Both the position numbers and the translations under genes were made by a program. Positions 1-14,032 of a DNA stretch of 64,000 bases are shown piece after piece (position 1 is the stretch's first letter; the number at the start of each line of letters is the position of its first letter). The notes beneath the pieces were generated by a model that had not been told where the DNA came from, made no database searches, and saw only the letters and a program-made list of their open reading frames with translations. The DNA lies in NCBI GenBank assembly GCA_028564705.1, contig JAPXFQ010000337.1, positions 186,001 through 250,000 on the forward strand, given 5' to 3'. This DNA comes from Apricaphanius iberus (taxonomy: Eukaryota > Chordata > Actinopteri > Cyprinodontiformes > Aphaniidae).

Positions 1-2239
1 TGCAGCCTGACTACACTTTCGCTTCGCATTACTTCTGCTATTCTAACTTTTCCACTTCTGAGCACTATCAATTATGCACTAGAATAACAGTGGGGCCAGG
101 CCTGGCAACAGGACATAAAGGCCGATTATGAGTGTGAATAATTCAACCATCTTCGTGCCATGTTCCTCTTACCAGTGATATAGGCGGAAAGGCTCTGAAG
201 CTAATGTAGAGTAGCAGACACAATCTGACCTAGACTTAATGTACAAATGGCTTTTTACATTCCAGAGAAGGGAAATAAAAAAATCTGCCTTTACTGCATT
301 ATTAAAATTGCTGTCACCCTAGCATCACTGAAGAATCAGCAGGCCCCAACACCCTCACAGACCTACCTGTCAGTTGGTACCTGTCTTTTAGTAAAAATAA
401 ACACCCTTATTTAACGTTAATGTGCACTCTATCAAGTCCTATTTAAACGTTTACAGAAATCACTGAAACTAACAGACATGTATAGTCATGCCACTCATTA
501 CGAAACTCTTTGCTTCAAGTAACCAAGCAGGAATTATTTTACCATCAACAGGCCATAAAAATATTTATCTGACAGGATTTTTTATGATTAGGGCTCTTCT
601 AAGAGATATTGAACAGCAACAAATATTTCATCGCTACACCCACAACTTAGCACGCACTCTGTTCCAATGTCAGAAAAATGACGCATTTTCCCTAAGGGTA
701 TCAGCTTACCTCATCAGCGCACCTCATTAAAAATACCTGAAAAACAGGCACAAAGTCAAGCCTTATAATGAGAATAATGAAATAATAAATATGATCAACA
801 GTGGTTTCCGCTTCGACAAAACACTAATTAGAACAACTACACCACAAACTTCCCAGCATTACATTTTACCAAAGGTCTTAAGAATGCTCATTCTTTTCTA
901 TTGTTAAATATATACAAACACCTAGTACAGTAGATTGTTGTTATCAAAATTAGTCAAAGGTCTGACAAAAACAAAATATAAAATGGTATGAATTATGATG
1001 GCATTTTTTGTTGTTGTTTTATTTAAGTCTACCAGTCCTTCAATTATTTTATCATTTAGAAAAAGCTAATTTAAAAGAGAGAGCCATAAAATCTATTTTT
1101 GTAAAAATGTATAAACCCAGAAATATATAAACCCACACTTAGGATACTTCATAAACACTGCTAGGAAAAAAATTCCAACTCCTAAAAAAAAAAAAAGAAC
1201 AAAAAGGCACATTGCCTGCCCCCTAAATTTGTGCTTCCGTTTGACATGCATGCTCTAATCCTGGCTGGAATGTCTCCGGTCTTGGAGTCCTGTGGCCCCA
1301 AGGAACAGAACAGCAGGTGAAACTGAACTCTCTAGGGTCTTGTCCCGCCTTACCACCACTGCAGCAGTTTGACAGGGAACTTCCACCGGGCATGCAATAC
1401 CCAACAGCCTTGACAAGCGCAAAAACTATACATTTCTGTCAGTTGTGAATTTGACTTTCTTAAGGCATTAAAAAAGTAACTTCTTATAAGCCAAAATACT
1501 TATCTTTAAATAACTAACCTGCAGCTTTAACATAAGGCAATAAATTATATTTTCAACACTATAGTTTAACTAGGCTACATGTAGCCTTGCTCAATATATT
1601 ATTTTAATTCAAAACTGTCAAACAATAACATGCTCATATTGCCGTCATGAAAATATAAAACAAGCTTGGGAGGGAAAAAAATCCAGAGCTAGGCAGGGGA
1701 TTGAAAACTAGGGTGTAAGCAGTTGTCAATCAACCTCTGCAGCCACAACATTGAGCGTATTGCTGATGGCGTGTGTGCCTGGTCAACTCAGCAGGACCCC
1801 CGAGTCTTGAGGACAGTACAGTTACAGATCTAGTAATACCAGTGAGGAAACTGGAAGAGGAGGGCATGACATAGAGAGCAATATCCCTCAAGGAGGGAAG
1901 CCGCAGAAGAAAACCCACGTGGCCTATATTCTTTGCATACTTAGCAAGATAAGGAGCAGATGGTTGAGTCTTTGGGTTAAGACAAAGAAAGGTGTTTGCT
2001 GATTTACAAAGAAACCTAGTTTTAAACATGCGCTATTTCTCTCCATCTTCAAAAGATAAAAAAATAATCACCAAAGCCTATGTCCATCATCATCCCAATT
2101 CTTACCGGGCAAGGTGATGACTGTCCCCTCTAGAAGCCTTTTTTAGCCATGTTTTGGATTTCAAAGCCCCAATGAGAGATTAAATACTTTAAAACTTTTG
2201 CATACATGGGTATCTTGGAGGAAAAACACACACACTCTT

Positions 2240-2640
2240 TAGGATCTGGCTATAGGCAGCGCTCATCACCTCTGTTTATCTGGAGGGCTTATGGCACTTT
2301 GGGGACTCCCCTTAAGTCTCACTTATCTCATTAGAACCTTAAAACTGATTAATATGAATGCCAGCAGAGGCCAGCTCAAGACATTCTTAAGAAAAGAGGG
2401 AAAGAGGAAAGGAGGAGAGCGGGATGGGGGGAGAGATTTTAGAGGAAGGGGGTTTTTGTGTCTCTGGACAATGAGCTGATGGCTTTTTAAGCCTCTCAGT
2501 GGCTCTGGGTTAATACCCCGGGCTGCAGTCATGGGATAGGCTGCGGTTCAAAGGCTGCTGCACTCCAAAGCTCACTGCTTGCTGATTGAAGGGAAGAAAA
2601 TAAACAAGCTGAATAAATACCACATCTGCTACTACTCAAA
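2240..2640. promoter_or_regulatory. candidate intronic regulatory element
   Basis: A stretch of balanced composition inside the efna5 intron, unlike the A/T-run-rich DNA around it. It carries several GATA-type motifs (TTATCT near 2276 and 2322), a homeobox-type TTAAT and a purine-rich block at about 2395-2450. I recognise no transposon in it. It is listed as a possible conserved enhancer of efna5 only on composition and context; no conservation has been tested. Confidence 0.2.
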
Positions 2641-5600
2641 CCTTACTAAAGAAATAATGAACTGTCCTTTCAAAGCGGTTGGAAGAGGTGTACAGTATAC
2701 ATGTTTTATTTTAGAGAAGCAATACACCTGACTCAAAAAAGTGAAGCGGAATTGCATTGTTTATGAAAAACTTAATATAGTTCATTGAAGAATCACAAAC
2801 TGTATTTAAGAAATCTGTAGTCAGTGTGGAAAGCTTCAGTCCGGGTTTGACTAGTCTGTATATTGTTTTCTCAATTTGTCCTAATTTCCCCACTAACACA
2901 TATAATAAAGTATATACCAAATACCAAACTGTGATTTGCTAAATCTCTTTGGCAGAAATCTCCAGTTTAGGGTTGTACGAACTAAGATCAGACTTATGAA
3001 AACTGTGAAAGGTTGTAGCACTGAAGCAGCAAAGCATACCTTAGTTAATAAGCAAAACAGTAGTATTTTGCAGAATAAACCCAGATCAGACCAATCTCAC
3101 TATATACAGAGCTATTAATCAACATATCGATTATCAATAACCTGTTACAGATGCACTGTTACAGCAACAATATAGTGCTTCAATTTTACAACTAATATTG
3201 TAGCAGCTTACTACCACAAGAAATATACCAAATGGGTACTGTTTAGTTCAGGGGTTATGAAGAAGCTTGCAAAGCATAACTAATGATAAGTCAATATTCT
3301 TACAGTGCTTAGAAAGTCGTTCGTGTTTTGTCTATTTCATGCCATGAGATCTCATTCTACCCTTATTTATATATTCCTTCTGTAGTGTCATTGGCTTGTG
3401 TGTGGCTTAATATGAGTAAGCCTGACCAATCAAAGCTGGGCACAGATCAGAAGACAGGGTGATGAAGGGATTTATCACACATTCTGCGGGATCAATCGGA
3501 CTTTCGTTAACGAATGAAGAAAAAAAAAACTATGTACGTTTTCACTCAGGGATACTAGGCACCGTGTATAAACAATGACTGGCATGTGCACACACACGCA
3601 CACACACAGTTCCACTTCACAAAATGAGAAAACTATGAAGCAGCTCTCAGAGGAGTAGGCTCGAAGAAATGGGTCAAGAATAGTGCTGTGCTCTGCTATA
3701 GTAGTGGCTTCGTGTTTCTGCTGCTTCATTAAAGGGAAGGTTGGCTCAGGACAACTCAAATAACGATGCGTGAGCATGCACTCAAAAACACACAGACTGT
3801 CCGTGCACAAAACTCCCATTCATTTGAGCATCAAAGTAAATTTCCACTGAGGATGATGTACTCAATGCAGAGTTAAACATTTTATATGGGATTTACCAAT
3901 TGTTTGATTCAAGACTGTTCTTACTGTTAACATCAAACAATGCTGTGCTATGAGTCAGGGGAGTAGTGTAAGAGCTATTATTTAATGATTTTGTAGTATT
4001 AGTAGCTCAAGTTAATGGTAATTAATTAGAAATTATGAGAAATTTGTCAAATAGAGTTTGAAGGATAAAAAAAAACTCTTCGATTAATTCGTTTCAGTAC
4101 TCCCAAAGACTATAAACTGATGAAATGAAAAGACAAGCGAAACGAATAATATTTGTTTTCCAAATTATTTGAATTACGATCATGCATAATGAGCCAAATT
4201 ATTCATCACCATAAAACAAACATATCATTTTATGGACTTCTCTTGTAAATTATGTCTGAGGACAAAACCAGCTCCCTTTTTTATTGCTTCAATTTGTCCC
4301 TGCAGCTGATATGTGGCATTTTGAAATGAAACCCTCTATTATGCAGCTACATTTCAGCCGCCTTAGCTATCTGACTTTGATACAGTGGAAAAAAACTCTT
4401 TCAAGGGCACAATGTGCAACGTATCATAATAGGTGAAGATGCAACTTGTGTTGACCAGCAAAGCACAAACTCCCACCACAACCACCACCAAGTAAACATA
4501 GCCCTGTGTGTGGTGGTCTTTACTGTCTGAGGAAACAAAACAAGGGTTTAAAACCTGCGGGCTTAATCCTATCTTTGCAGAAAACAGCCCCAGGGTCACT
4601 AAACCCACACCATGAAAACCAGATCTTCTTAGGGTGACGGTGCAAAGTCTGTCCCTTGGAAAAATGCCACCAACTAACCAATAAACCAACCCCTGTCACT
4701 TCCAAGAAGAAAGGCTGCCAGCAAACTGCATGCATCTTTAAGCCTCAACAAGGCCGGACAAGGAGGAGGGCAGGGATTTAGAGCAAAGAGGAAACAGGTT
4801 ACTTGAAAGTTAGTGCAAAACACCACTTTTTTCCAAATACTTGCATGTAACTGAAGGAAGCTGGAATCAGAACCAAAACTTTTAAATCGCAAGATGACTA
4901 CTATTTGAAACAAATCCACAGTCACCCTAATATATCTGTCCTCATATTTGTCCTCTCCTATTTTCAGTCCAAAACCCAAACTACAAATTTAGCTGTCTGG
5001 TCTCTCTCTTCTCCTTTCCACTTCTCAATCTTAGATATAGGTCAGTGGGATTTCCTCACAGTATAAAACCATGGTTTCAATATATTTACCCCTATATTTT
5101 AAACTAAAATATTCAACATGATGATGTTGTTTCAATTCAAGGCAAAGGAACAATTATCCTTTATGTCAATAAAACACTATACCATACTGATTATTACAGT
5201 TACAATAATCTTATATGCAACTTTTATTTCAAAATCAAAACATTTTTGAAGTTTAATTAAAGTAGTAGTCATGAAAAATATTATTTTTTGCTATTCAGTT
5301 CTTCACAGAGTGATACTTTGAGTGTAACAAGCAGATGTTACCGGTTATTTAGTCAGACTTTCTGCTCTGGTAGCCAGCCTGGAGTTCACTGCCTAAAAGA
5401 CATGCATCAGTATCACAGAATGTAGCTTCTTACTTTACACATAAAACTCAAGAACTTTAATCTATAGGAACAGCATGGACGAAATTATTAGCGTTTTAGA
5501 AAACATAACATTTCAAAACACTGGTACACCTTATCAATGCAAAATTGGCCCATGCCAACCCTTGTCATCTGCCCTCCTTTTATTCTCTCCCTTCAACTGA

Positions 5601-6623
5601 ACTGCACACATTACCTGGGGCTCAGGGTGTTCAGAGAGAGCAGAGAAAGCTGGACAATGGCCGCCTTTCAGGCTCAAAACCCGGTATGGGGGGGAGATGG
5701 GAGGTCAGTGGTGGAGATGGTGATTGTGATGAGGAGGATGTTATTGGCTGCTGGTATTTTTATCTACTGTCTTTTCAGTATAACACAGCAATATTATTAT
5801 TGGCAGGTCTTGCCACCACGACCGCTAAAGGAACAATGAGAAGGTGACTTTGCTCAATTCTGTGTTTATATTCAGGTCAGTGGATCAGCATCACAACAGT
5901 GCATTTATGAAAAACATGAAAATGTTCCTTTTTCTGTCAACTTATATATGAGAAACCTTTACATACATATAGGTTCGAAAGGTGATGTCTGGCTAAAAAC
6001 CACATGTATTAGGGCAAAAATATATTTTTCAGGGCATATAAAATTCTGAAAATGCATCAATTCTAATGGAACAGTAGACCATACAACCATATATGTGTGT
6101 TTCTCAGTCTGTCCTGCGAAGACGAATTACCTCATGAGTCATTTACAACTGGCTACAACGATCAATTAGGTCTTTATTCACAAGCTAGAGATGTGTTCTC
6201 TTCTGGGATCTATTCTCCACACTGCTGCCCAGCTAGAAAAACATCCATTCACTCCCCCATGAGCCCCCCCCTCAAGTTAAATAAGGAAAGACGCAGCGTA
6301 CGGCCTGAAGTCAGCCTACCATGAAAGGAGTTATCTGTGGAAAATGTGGCTGTCAAAAAACGAGTGGTCTCAAAGGTCCACGTCAAATATTCCAGTCTAA
6401 CGGAGAAGTGACGAAAGAAAAAAAAAAAAAAATGAAACCCAACAGCTCTTTTGGCCTCGATACAGGCAGATCTAATGCCTGCAAAAAGAAAATAAATTTA
6501 ACCATGAATAAGATCAACAAAATGTCTAGTTTATGCTAATAAATGGTTTTCATATCAACTATCAACACTATCAACTAGATCTTAAGTGGCTTCTTCCAAG
6601 AGCAGAGCATGCACTATTGGCAA

Positions 6624-6737
6624 TCAGATGTCTCTCAGTAGTGCCCCACCCTGGTCAGTGGAGGTAGATCTACTCTGTAACAGCTGCGGAAAAGCCTCCA
6701 TCTTGTAGTAAAAGGCAGACAAGATGAAGATGAACAT
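6624..6737 (-). other. short open frame resembling a membrane-protein C-terminus, unrecognised
   Basis: Minus-strand frame of 37 codons starting MFIFILSAFYYKMEAF and ending at a TGA. The same frame stays open for about nine further codons upstream (IPPFSTIAT) before an in-frame TGA. The composition (a hydrophobic run, then a polar tail with LLQSRS) looks more like real protein than the surrounding translations. I do not recognise the family. It could be a fragment of a processed pseudogene or a last exon, but no acceptor or poly(A) signal is convincing and it may be chance. Confidence 0.15.
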
Positions 6738-6832
6738 GGTAGCTATGGTGGAGAATGGTGGGATTCAACTTTGGACATCAAATCAATCTTTTTCCAGTTT
6801 TAACATAAGCCTTTATTTTTTGTTTTTCTAAA

Positions 6833-6900
6833 ATACTACTACGACTACTACTACTACTACTACCAATAATAATAATAATAATAATAAAAATAATAAATAA
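6833..6900. repeat. (ACT)n(AAT)n compound microsatellite
   Basis: A trinucleotide tract in the intron: about nine ACT units with one ACG interruption, followed by about ten AAT units with an imperfect end. The adjacent minus-strand open frame reading runs of Ile and Ser is only the translation of this repeat. Confidence 0.95.
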
Positions 6901-9900
6901 CCATGTAAAAGCCCGTTTGTGCTTACAGAAGAAATAAAAAAATTTAAAATTATTTTTGCTTAAATATTTTGACAACAAAGAAATAAAAAAATTTCCCCAA
7001 ATAAATGCATACATCTGTGGAAAGAAAGGGTCCATTAGGTCTGTTGTTCACATACCAGAAAATAAGTCTTCCATCAAGCTATGAGCATATGCATGTAGCA
7101 TAAGATGGTTAATATTTTATTGTTTCCGAGTAGAGCAATATAGAATGTTCACCCACAGACTGAGCGCCCTGGGCTGAAAAAAGGGGGCTAAAAGACAGAT
7201 CGCTCAGCTGATAGCAGCGTTTCAGCACTCGATGTGACCTTGAAGTGATTACTCTGAAAACAAAAACCTGGACATTAATGTGTGGTGGGGGAGCAAGTGA
7301 AACATGTATGCCTGCAACTAAGCAACCATTCAATCTTTTTCCCATTTGTCAGTGTAGAAAAAAACTCTAATGCTTTATGGTGCATGACCAAATTTTTTTT
7401 ATGATTCCATCCAAATTAGTACTGTTACTTTGACAGACTGAGAGTGTTTATCTAACTGTGAACAAGCATTTTATTTTATTAATTTTTTTTGCAAAGGGAG
7501 CTAAAAGAGTTCTATAAATTGCTCATGCAAGGTCAGAGAAAACCTTTGAGTCATTAAAAGCTCTAATTTTCCAGTCTACACACACAGACGCCCACAAGGA
7601 ATCTCCTTTCTGTCCAGTTGCAGGCTGCCTTCTACAGGATTAGCATATCCACGACTGCAGCCCAGCTACCAAGGACCCTAGGCGACAGGGCCGCTTCTGT
7701 CCGCCGCACAGCACCTCCACAAGGGTCAGGGCCAAGGGACCTCCCCAATTCTTCCACTGTGCACCGAAGAACAGCTGCTCTGCTAAAACAAATTGACTGA
7801 GCATTGACTACTGCCTGCTGGACTCATTTTCAATCCAATTGTGACAAAAAGTAATAACTTAAACAGAAAAAGACTCTACAGGTCTAGTGAGAAAATATTT
7901 TGTGGCATTTAGAGTAAATAAAGTATGTGTCTGCTACACTACCGTTACAGTTGCTTTAAGTTTTAGTATAGTCTTTATTTTCTTTTTTTTTTTCTTCTAT
8001 TGTGCCTTGTTTTAATTTTCTACAGCCCGGATTTCATTTTGTGCTCCCTCCACTCTGTTTTTGCTGCTGTTCTTGTTCGGCAAAGTCACAGACAAAAAAA
8101 GGGGGAAATTAATGAGAACTTTTAGGTAACTTGAGCAGAAAGAGGGAAAACAAAGCCATGGAAACAATGAGCTCATCAATATTGATCCATTTTTCAAATT
8201 AAAAGTTTTTTGTATTTTACTACAATTATAATTAGATATACAAATTTTAATATTGGCAAAAGTTTTAGTTATAGATTTTTAATAGATAACATCATAATAC
8301 CAGGTATTTAAACAAATATAAAAAAATATATACCCTACTCCTGCTAAAATTATTTATTGATTACAACTGTTATATTTAATGCTACAAGTAATATGTATAA
8401 GTTGCTTTTTTGATTCTGATACTTTGATACAAGAAAAACAATATATAAAATTATAGTTCTATATTAGAGTTCCTGCCTTTTACTTCAGCAACATTTCCCC
8501 ACGGAACATTTTTTGTAACTTAAGGAAAAGTAAAACAATTGTGAACAGCAACATGTAGGGTAGTGGCAACACTACATTACTCTTCTCTTCAAACAGCAAA
8601 AACAAAAACAAAAAACCCTCTCAGGTCACCATTGCTTTCCCTGGCATCTCAGACAAAGAAAATGAAGAAAAACATAGGAACTACGAGACAGATCATTTTT
8701 GTAACAATAACTTTTCAGAATCTTGTTTTGCCTTAACACCAGAAACCAAATCCTGCCTAATTTCTAGACTAACTTCCCACGTGTAGCTTCCCATTTAGCG
8801 AACCACATCCCCATAATCCTTGTTGGTGACCACATTTTGTTAATGAGAGGAAGTGAAAAGCCAAAAAAAATTAAAGAAAAGGAAATGTTTTTGATAATAT
8901 AATATGTGGGCTCTTTTAAATGCTCTGTTAGATCATGACACAATTACTTTAAATGCACAGACACATTTAAACCCCCCAAAAAATGCCGAAGACAGAGCAA
9001 ACGTGAGCATGGAAATACCAAAAGCTAGTGAGTCAACATCTCCAGTTACAAGGCATTTAAAGATGTGAAAACTTCCTCCAAAGGCAGCAATTCTTCAGCC
9101 ATATTCTGTAACAAAATATAAATCACCTTGAAAAAAAAAATGCACGAACAAAACCTCCATGTTCCTGATTTGCTAATAACACCTTATGCTTCAAGGAGAG
9201 TTATTAGTTGCTAGTTTCACATTCACAAGCCAACTTTCTGCTTCGTTACTTTGCGCCGTGTGTGCGTGACCTCTCTCACTCAGAGTAGGTATGACCTCTG
9301 AGGCTCTATCCTTACCATCTAACCGTTGAGGGACTCTGAAAATATCTAATTGTATTCTTTTATTCTCAGTGCCTGGCCAGAAGAGATGGAGGCAGGCGAG
9401 GGAAAAGAAGGGGACAGAATGACAGAGAGACTCAGCAGAGAGTTGAGAGGCAACACGGGAGAACCGCGTGGAGGGGCAGGAGGAAAAGACGAAAAAGGGA
9501 AGTGCACTCTTTAATATCACAACCGAGACACCATTAGATCCCCGCACCTTCTTCCCTGTTAGTCTAAATATGTGATAGACAAAATAAATGTAAATGTTAA
9601 GCTAGGAGATGTCAGAAGTTCTTACATGGCTCTTGAACCAGCACTTGCAGTAAGTTTGTGATATTAAATCTTCTGCAATAAATTTGAAAATCTGCACCAA
9701 AAATAGGAAAAGAACAAAAAAATGAAAGTGTAAGTGTGCCAAAAAGGCGGAAAATTAAGGTGTTATTCTGAATAACACAGCTAGCAAGTCTCATGCTGTA
9801 TTTGTGAAACACAATGCTGGAGTACAGCCAGCAAAACAGCAAGGAACCCTACCTCAGCCTCAATCGAAATTACCTACCTCACAAACACACAGCAGAAACA

Positions 9901-10639
9901 GCTACTTGGTCAATGCCAGCACAAATTACTAGTCTGCAAACTTACAGTGAAATATTCTACATTATAAAAGAAACGTTACAATTTGAAAAAAAAAGGATTA
10001 AAAAAAATACAGTAAAAGAAGGCTTTCTTTGATATTCTTTGTTTGATATCGATTAAAATCTGAGCTGTGGTGTTTTGTCTACCATAGCTGAGAAGAAAGG
10101 TAAAACCAGCTCTGGCACCATACCCTTTTTGTCTTTTTTTTCTATGGCCAGAGTAAACTTCTACAACAATTTTGCATGTTTACCAACAGGCAGCTTCATG
10201 GAAACTTTCTTGTGCTCAATACGTAATGTTTTGAGCTCCAAATTATACATGTAGTAGCAGTCATGATGAACTTTTAAAAGCTATTTCAGTTTGCAAGAAA
10301 GTTTCCGTTTTGGACTTATTTCTGTGCCTTTCAGGTGAATAATGGACAAACAGTTATCCACCAATCAGCTGGTCCAATTTTACCCTGATCGGGTATTATT
10401 TGTTTTCTTATGATTATCAGATCCATTTAAACTAGGAACTTCCACCATTTTCAGTCTATAAACATAAGCCAGCATTTTGATTTATTTTTTTAGTTATAAA
10501 TAAACAAGATCTGATAAATGTAGAAGCCACGAACTTTGATGGATAAATGAGGATACTAGTTATTCAATCAGTTTCTGTTTGATTTACTAAATCTACTAAT
10601 GAGCCTGAATCATTTTCTTATGTTTTATGTGATAGTACA

Positions 10640-10692
10640 AATCCAATTCCGTTGTACTAATTACAATGACAATAAAAGGCTATTCTATTCTA
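10640..10692 (+). mobile_element. LINE 3' tail (L2/CR1-like)
   Basis: The sequence runs through 'CCGTTGTACTAATTACAATG' and 'ACAATAAAAGGC' into a TATTCTATTCTA tail. This is the usual 3' terminus of CR1/L2-type LINEs in fish, where ACAATAAA is followed by a short tandem repeat. Only the extreme 3' end is recognisable, so the copy is strongly 5'-truncated or decayed. Further on, at about 11229-11245, there is a TATCGGATATCGGATA stretch of the type found in teleost hAT-like elements, so this part of the intron is probably a patchwork of old repeats. Confidence 0.5.
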
Positions 10693-13600
10693 ATATCGGC
10701 AAGTTAGGCCACAGACAACACTAGAAATTGGTACTGGACCAGAAAAAAAAACAGATCCGTGCAAGTTTAAGAACATGCTGTTAATATGAAACATGCAATT
10801 TAGGTGCAACAAATTATACCAGATGGGTAATTGCAACAAAACTGAACCTAAAACCAGAGATGAAAGACGGCTGACGATTTTCCCTTGATTGGATTTGATT
10901 ATAGATCGGACAGTCAGATCCTGAAAAGGCTGATTTGTTTTTTCTATTCATAAAATACAGCAAAACTAAGAAAATTTTTAGTCTATAAACACATCAACCA
11001 TCAACCTTGCATTTCTTTTCAGGTTAATACAAAGATGTAAAAAAAGAGCAAGGATAAAAGCCTTTATTCAATATTGGGATGATCCTGCTATTCCTCCACT
11101 TTCTGTCAGATTCAAAAACACTGAACGTATAAAATAATCTTAAGTGTATGGTTGTTTATTTCATTGTACAGTTTTTATCTGCTACATTATTAAAAAATAC
11201 CAAATACACTAGAATACCTCAAAATCAGTTATCGGATATCGGATACTGGTTTGGCTGCAAAATGTATGGTCAGTGCATTTCAGAAACTTTATTTTGTAAA
11301 TAAATGAAATCAAAAATATTTTTCTTAAACTAAACTTAGAACTACAAATTTATATTGATGGATTAAACAAATAAAAAGCTTTAAATGCATAAGGTCTGCA
11401 GTCATAGAAAGTAGCAACAACAGTAAAAAAAAAAAAACTACTATAATCACTTAAGCTACATTTAAAAAAAATCATTTTAACAAATCCCATTATCAGATAT
11501 TTTCTGCCATTATCCAAACCATGTGTTTTCTGCTCACTGAGCCTGTTTGTGTGCATGAACGCTCTCCAAAGCAGCCGTGCTCTCAGTGAGACCGTTCAGC
11601 CTCATTCGAAATAAAAAATAAATTTAAAAAAAAACACAGCCAAGCTCCAGGTCCATACCAATTTTCTACAGTAATGCAGCTGGAAAGGGACTCGATATTT
11701 ATTAACTGACTTATCAATACATTAAGTTTGCTAACTCTCTCTCTCTGTGTTTTAAAGTTACCTCTCTGGCTTCTCAGCCCCTGCAGGGCTCCGAGGCAAA
11801 CAAACTCCACTCAGAGTAAAGTAGTTCGGACCGACTGTTACAGAGCTGCTGCCTCCGTGAAAACCAGTTTCCTTTCCTCAGGCGAATTTCAATCTGAGAA
11901 ACAGATGAGGCTCAGGAAACTATCTATTACTCAGGTTTTACCTGACTTCAAAGAAAGCAGAGCATACATATCAGAGCTATATCAGAATTATCTCTGCGTC
12001 CTTACCTGTTAATGGGTCACATTTGAGATTAACAGTAGATTTTTAAATATCCTATGTTTTTGCCTTTCACAGAAAGTAGGAAAGCTTGTCAGCACATCTG
12101 GAAGGTATCAAGTTAACTAAGCAGCCTGTCAACTCAAAACTTTTTTTTTTGCTGAGAAAAAATAGCAAAGCCCAGTCGATGTGTGTCTATCAATGGCAGG
12201 CATCCAGATCTAACTCAATAGTGTGTTTACCTCCATTAAAGACAGTGCTCCATTAACAAACAGTCAGGGTAGGTCTGGGTATGGGCACCAGGACCACACC
12301 AGTCATGCTCCATGGTTTATCAGGCTGGAAATCAACATCCAGCAAGGACTGGCCCTGACGCCGGGAGCGCACACAGTCGCCCCTCCACTTTTACACCCTG
12401 GCCGGTAATAGTTTCAAGAAATAAGTTGTGTTTTTACAAACTTCAAACTCAATGTAAATAGTTGCTAAACAAATTTGCAGTGTAGTATTAATGACTGTAC
12501 ACTAGAAGATTCCTTTTTCGGTCAACAAATAAAACACTAAGTGCTGGTGGCAGTTGAGTGAAAGGTCTCAGTAAACTCTGCCTGGCAGCGTTCAGACTTA
12601 ATAAGCCACGGACAAGGCTGTACAGTGTGCTCCATGAGGGACTTCTAGAAGGAAAATGTTGTCTGGACAAACAGTTTATACGACTTTGGACTGGAAGGAG
12701 CAACAAGGTTTCACTTTTGAGAAACTTTGAAAGGTGCTTGAATTTATTCAACAGCCTTTTAAAGCCCTATCTGAACTTTATATATTAAACATCCTCATTT
12801 GCGGCACAGAATTGTCTTATTTTCACTAAAAGCTCAGTTTTTTTTTTACTATTTCTTTGACTATACAATCTTTACATCAAATTCTGAAAAGTTTGTGTTT
12901 TAGGACAATACATCAGGACCGCAGAGTAGCCCCTCGCACTAATACATAAACCTACAGTATGTCAGTGTTTCACCAAAACTTAATTTTTTGAATCGGAATT
13001 TTCATAACATCTAAAAAAAATAAGATGGAACATAAAATTAATTTTTACTTTTAGTCTTTTTAACTGTATTCCTTTTACAATATATTTTTTTGCAAAACAC
13101 CTCCATTAATTTTGTTTAATTTGCCGGAGCACAAGGGTTGTAATTGCATAAGACACACTATTGTTCTGCACAGTTACAAAAAAGAAGAAAAAGAAACTGT
13201 ATGTAATGATTTGAATAACAATTACTCAAATTTAGCATTTTCTTCTTGAAAGATCCTTATCAACAAGTCTCAGAAACTATTTTAGGAAGATTAACTAAAA
13301 GGGGGAAAAACCTCAAATTTCACACTAACAATTCAATACTATATAACACTGGGGCCTTAGTTTGCTTGGATGAGTTATTTTGGTATTTTATAGCCTAAGC
13401 AAACTAAAATGCAACTTTTGTCTTTCAATTCAATTAGCGCACTAAAGACTCAATAACTGATGCACCAAAGTAAACTCTAGTTACAACTTTTGTGAAAAAT
13501 GAAGAAAACTTATACTACAAATCTACATCTATAGACTGCAACTCTGATATGCTTGATGCGTATGTTTTCACTGCGGAGGAAAGTTTCAAGCTTCAGACGC

Positions 13601-14032
13601 GTTCGGAAGACAGAAAATACATGAACCGCATCAGTGTGTTGATGTGACATTGCTGCTAAGAACAGACTGGTAGAAATAAAAATAATACATAACAAAGATC
13701 AGAATTTGCTTCTCCAAATCGACAGATGAGAATATTCCGGTGGAAATTTGCGTTGTTCTGGGGACCACTGGCAGCAGGAAAAACGATGCAAATAGCCCTT
13801 TCTTTACGGGTGAATATCTCGAAATACGCACGGCATAGACAAACTTAAACCTAACAATAGATTGTATGTATTTCTCTATCCTCGTCAGCAGTATGTCTGT
13901 ACTTGCAGAGTCTGAATCCACAGAATAAAGACCAATGGTTCATTCAGAGCTGATAGAAAGAGAGGGAGAAGGAGGGAAACATCTTCCACTCTCAGCGGGG
14001 AAGCCTGCTCGGTGCGCGGCTACAGCACTTAC

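Larger units (their letters stand above)
1..14032 (-). other. efna5: efna5 intron 1, 5' portion (minus strand)
   Basis: This stretch lies downstream of the exon 1 splice donor on the minus strand, so it is intron 1 of the ephrin-A5 gene, at least 14 kb long. EFNA5 has a very long first intron in other vertebrates. I looked on the minus strand for exon 2, which encodes most of the receptor-binding domain with its conserved cysteines, and saw nothing like it. The sequence is AT-rich with many short A or T runs. It contains a (ACT)n(AAT)n microsatellite, a CA tract near 3588-3609, a LINE 3' tail near 10640 and a few GC-richer patches (2240-2640, 7600-7800). No other coding exon can be supported; small open frames here look like chance. 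Confidence 0.85.

Noticed and set aside
1730..2029. Possible efna5 exon 2 on the minus strand
   Set aside because: The 99-residue frame shows none of the conserved cysteines or motifs of the ephrin domain, and no good acceptor precedes it.
9191..9547. 118-residue minus-strand frame in the intron
   Set aside because: No recognisable motif; overlaps a mildly GC-rich non-repeat block and has no splice context.
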